A stretch of 37,725 bases of DNA from Halobacteriales archaeon QS_6_71_20 (GTDB lineage: Archaea; Halobacteriota; Halobacteria; Halobacteriales; Haloferacaceae): NCBI GenBank assembly GCA_003020945.1, contig PXRU01000016.1, positions 102,561 through 140,285 of the forward strand, read 5' to 3'. Positions 37,059-37,725 of the stretch are shown here, piece by piece. Position numbers and translations under genes: made by a program. How positions within the stretch are numbered: the stretch's first letter is position 1; each line of letters starts with the position of its first letter. The notes beneath the pieces are model-generated. The model saw nothing but the letters and a program-made list of their open reading frames with translations, was not told the DNA's origin and did no database searches.

Positions 37059-37607
37059 ATGAAGTTCAAACTCGTCCCCGAGCCGCCCGAGGACGTGGGG
37101 TTCGTCGCCGACGCGCAGGCGGCCGTGCCGCTCGTGCCCGGAACCGAGGACGACTGCTGTGCCCGACTGATGCGCCGTGTCGGCTTCCGATCGCGGGACG
37201 TCGCGCGGACGTGGCTCACCTTCCTCCGGGCGGTGGGGCTGGCTGCGGAGACCGACGACGGGTTCAAGCGACTGCGGACGGAGCCGTCGCCGGACCGCCT
37301 CCGCGACCGCCTCCTCTCGGGGGTGTACGGCGCCGACGACGTGGCCGACGCGCTGCTCGCGGCCGACGACCGGGGGACGGCGCTCGCCGCCGACGCGGCG
37401 TTCGAGCGGTTCGCCGACCGCGTGCCGGAGTGGGAGCGCTACCGGACGGACGACTGGGAGTCGGTGTGGCGCGAACGGGTCGACCGCCTGCTCGGGTGGC
37501 TCGTCCTGCTCGGCCTCGCCGGCGAGCGCGACGGCGGCTACGCGGCGACGACCGCGCTCCGTGCGCGTCGCGAGGGGGAGGGCGGGGAGGATGGGCCCGA
37601 ACCCTGA
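37059..37607 (+). CDS. Conserved hypothetical protein, helical
   Basis: 182 residues: MKFKLVPEPPEDVGFVADAQ at the start, then DCCARLMRRVGFRSRDVARTW, and GWLVLLGLAGERDGGYAAT near the end. The repeated helix-turn patterns (RDVARTWLTFLRAVGLA; RLLGWLVLLGLAGE) look like two winged-helix-like halves, which I can only suggest. It starts 13 bases after mch and its 3' end overlaps the next gene by 17 bases, so the three are probably co-transcribed. Family not recognised. Confidence 0.75.
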   Translation: MKFKLVPEPPEDVGFVADAQAAVPLVPGTEDDCCARLMRRVGFRSRDVARTWLTFLRAVGLAAETDDGFKRLRTEPSPDRLRDRLLSGVYGADDVADALLAADDRGTALAADAAFERFADRVPEWERYRTDDWESVWRERVDRLLGWLVLLGLAGERDGGYAATTALRARREGEGGEDGPEP

Positions 37608-37725
37608 GCGCGGAGGGGCCGGGGGCGGCGACGCCGCCGCGCTCCTCGCCGACGCGGCGGCGGTCACGTTCGACCTCGACGGGACGCTCGTCTCCTACCG
37701 GCGGTCGCCGGGCGAGGTGCTGGCG
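37591..37725 (+). CDS. HAD-superfamily hydrolase (3' end outside window)
   Basis: Only the first 45 codons are present. After a Gly/Ala-rich start, AVTFDLDGTLVSYRRSP gives HAD motif I DxDGT with the nucleophile Asp, typical of phosphoglycolate-phosphatase-like enzymes. ATG 37591 lies inside the 3' end of the previous gene. The substrate cannot be inferred from this piece. Confidence 0.85.
   Translation, partial: MGPNPERGGAGGGDAAALLADAAAVTFDLDGTLVSYRRSPGEVLA

Overview
The window is chromosomal DNA of a haloarchaeon (class Halobacteria; a Halorubrum/Haloferax-like genus would fit, but I cannot name it). The evidence is high GC with strong G/C at third codon positions, very acidic proteins, TATA-like boxes 24-31 bases ahead of start codons with no room for a leader (leaderless mRNAs), and typical haloarchaeal genes: AglB, AglJ, AglM, aCPSF1/FttA, archaeal-type ProS, Mch and GltB.

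Layout. (1) 1-3300, minus strand: branched-chain amino-acid synthesis, with leuA-type isopropylmalate/citramalate synthase upstream of ilvB. A 31-codon ORF ending in a Val/Leu/Ile-rich stretch lies in front of ilvB, and the 5' end of leuA looks frame-disrupted. (2) 3551-7350: small housekeeping and conserved haloarchaeal genes (small acidic protein, cupin plus zinc ribbon, two-module VOC protein, MBL-like protein, ribbon-helix-helix regulator). (3) 7312-25031: a protein N-glycosylation locus. It starts with aglJ (minus), then a decayed stretch with two recognisable gene relics, then UDP-glucose dehydrogenase (aglM), a membrane GT2, and a lower-GC block (about 12.4-20.6 kb) with one GT4, two GT2s, three alkaline-phosphatase-superfamily enzymes and a Wzx-type flippase. 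It ends with the oligosaccharyltransferase aglB, interrupted by a one-base deletion, and a DUF368 membrane protein starting directly after the aglB stop. (4) 25134-37725: core genes: DUF371, endonuclease III, aCPSF1, ProS, glutamate synthase large subunit, Mch, an unknown gene and the start of a HAD hydrolase.

How the genes may work together. AglJ would load the first sugar on dolichol phosphate. AglM would supply UDP-glucuronate. The four other glycosyltransferases would extend the lipid-linked glycan, the flippase would turn it outward, and AglB would transfer it to protein. DUF368 is a plausible recycler of the released dolichol phosphate. The three AlkP-superfamily proteins are the least explained part. 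They have no signal peptide or membrane segment, all carry Thr where a sulfatase would need Cys or Ser, and all end in the same short DLGY tail. I infer a cytoplasmic phospho-group chemistry on the glycan precursor, not sulfate-ester hydrolysis.

Several lesions (aglB, leuA 5' end, the epimerase relic) are single- or double-base indels. They could be real decay or assembly errors, and read-level data would decide. Family names are from memory of motifs; no search was run.
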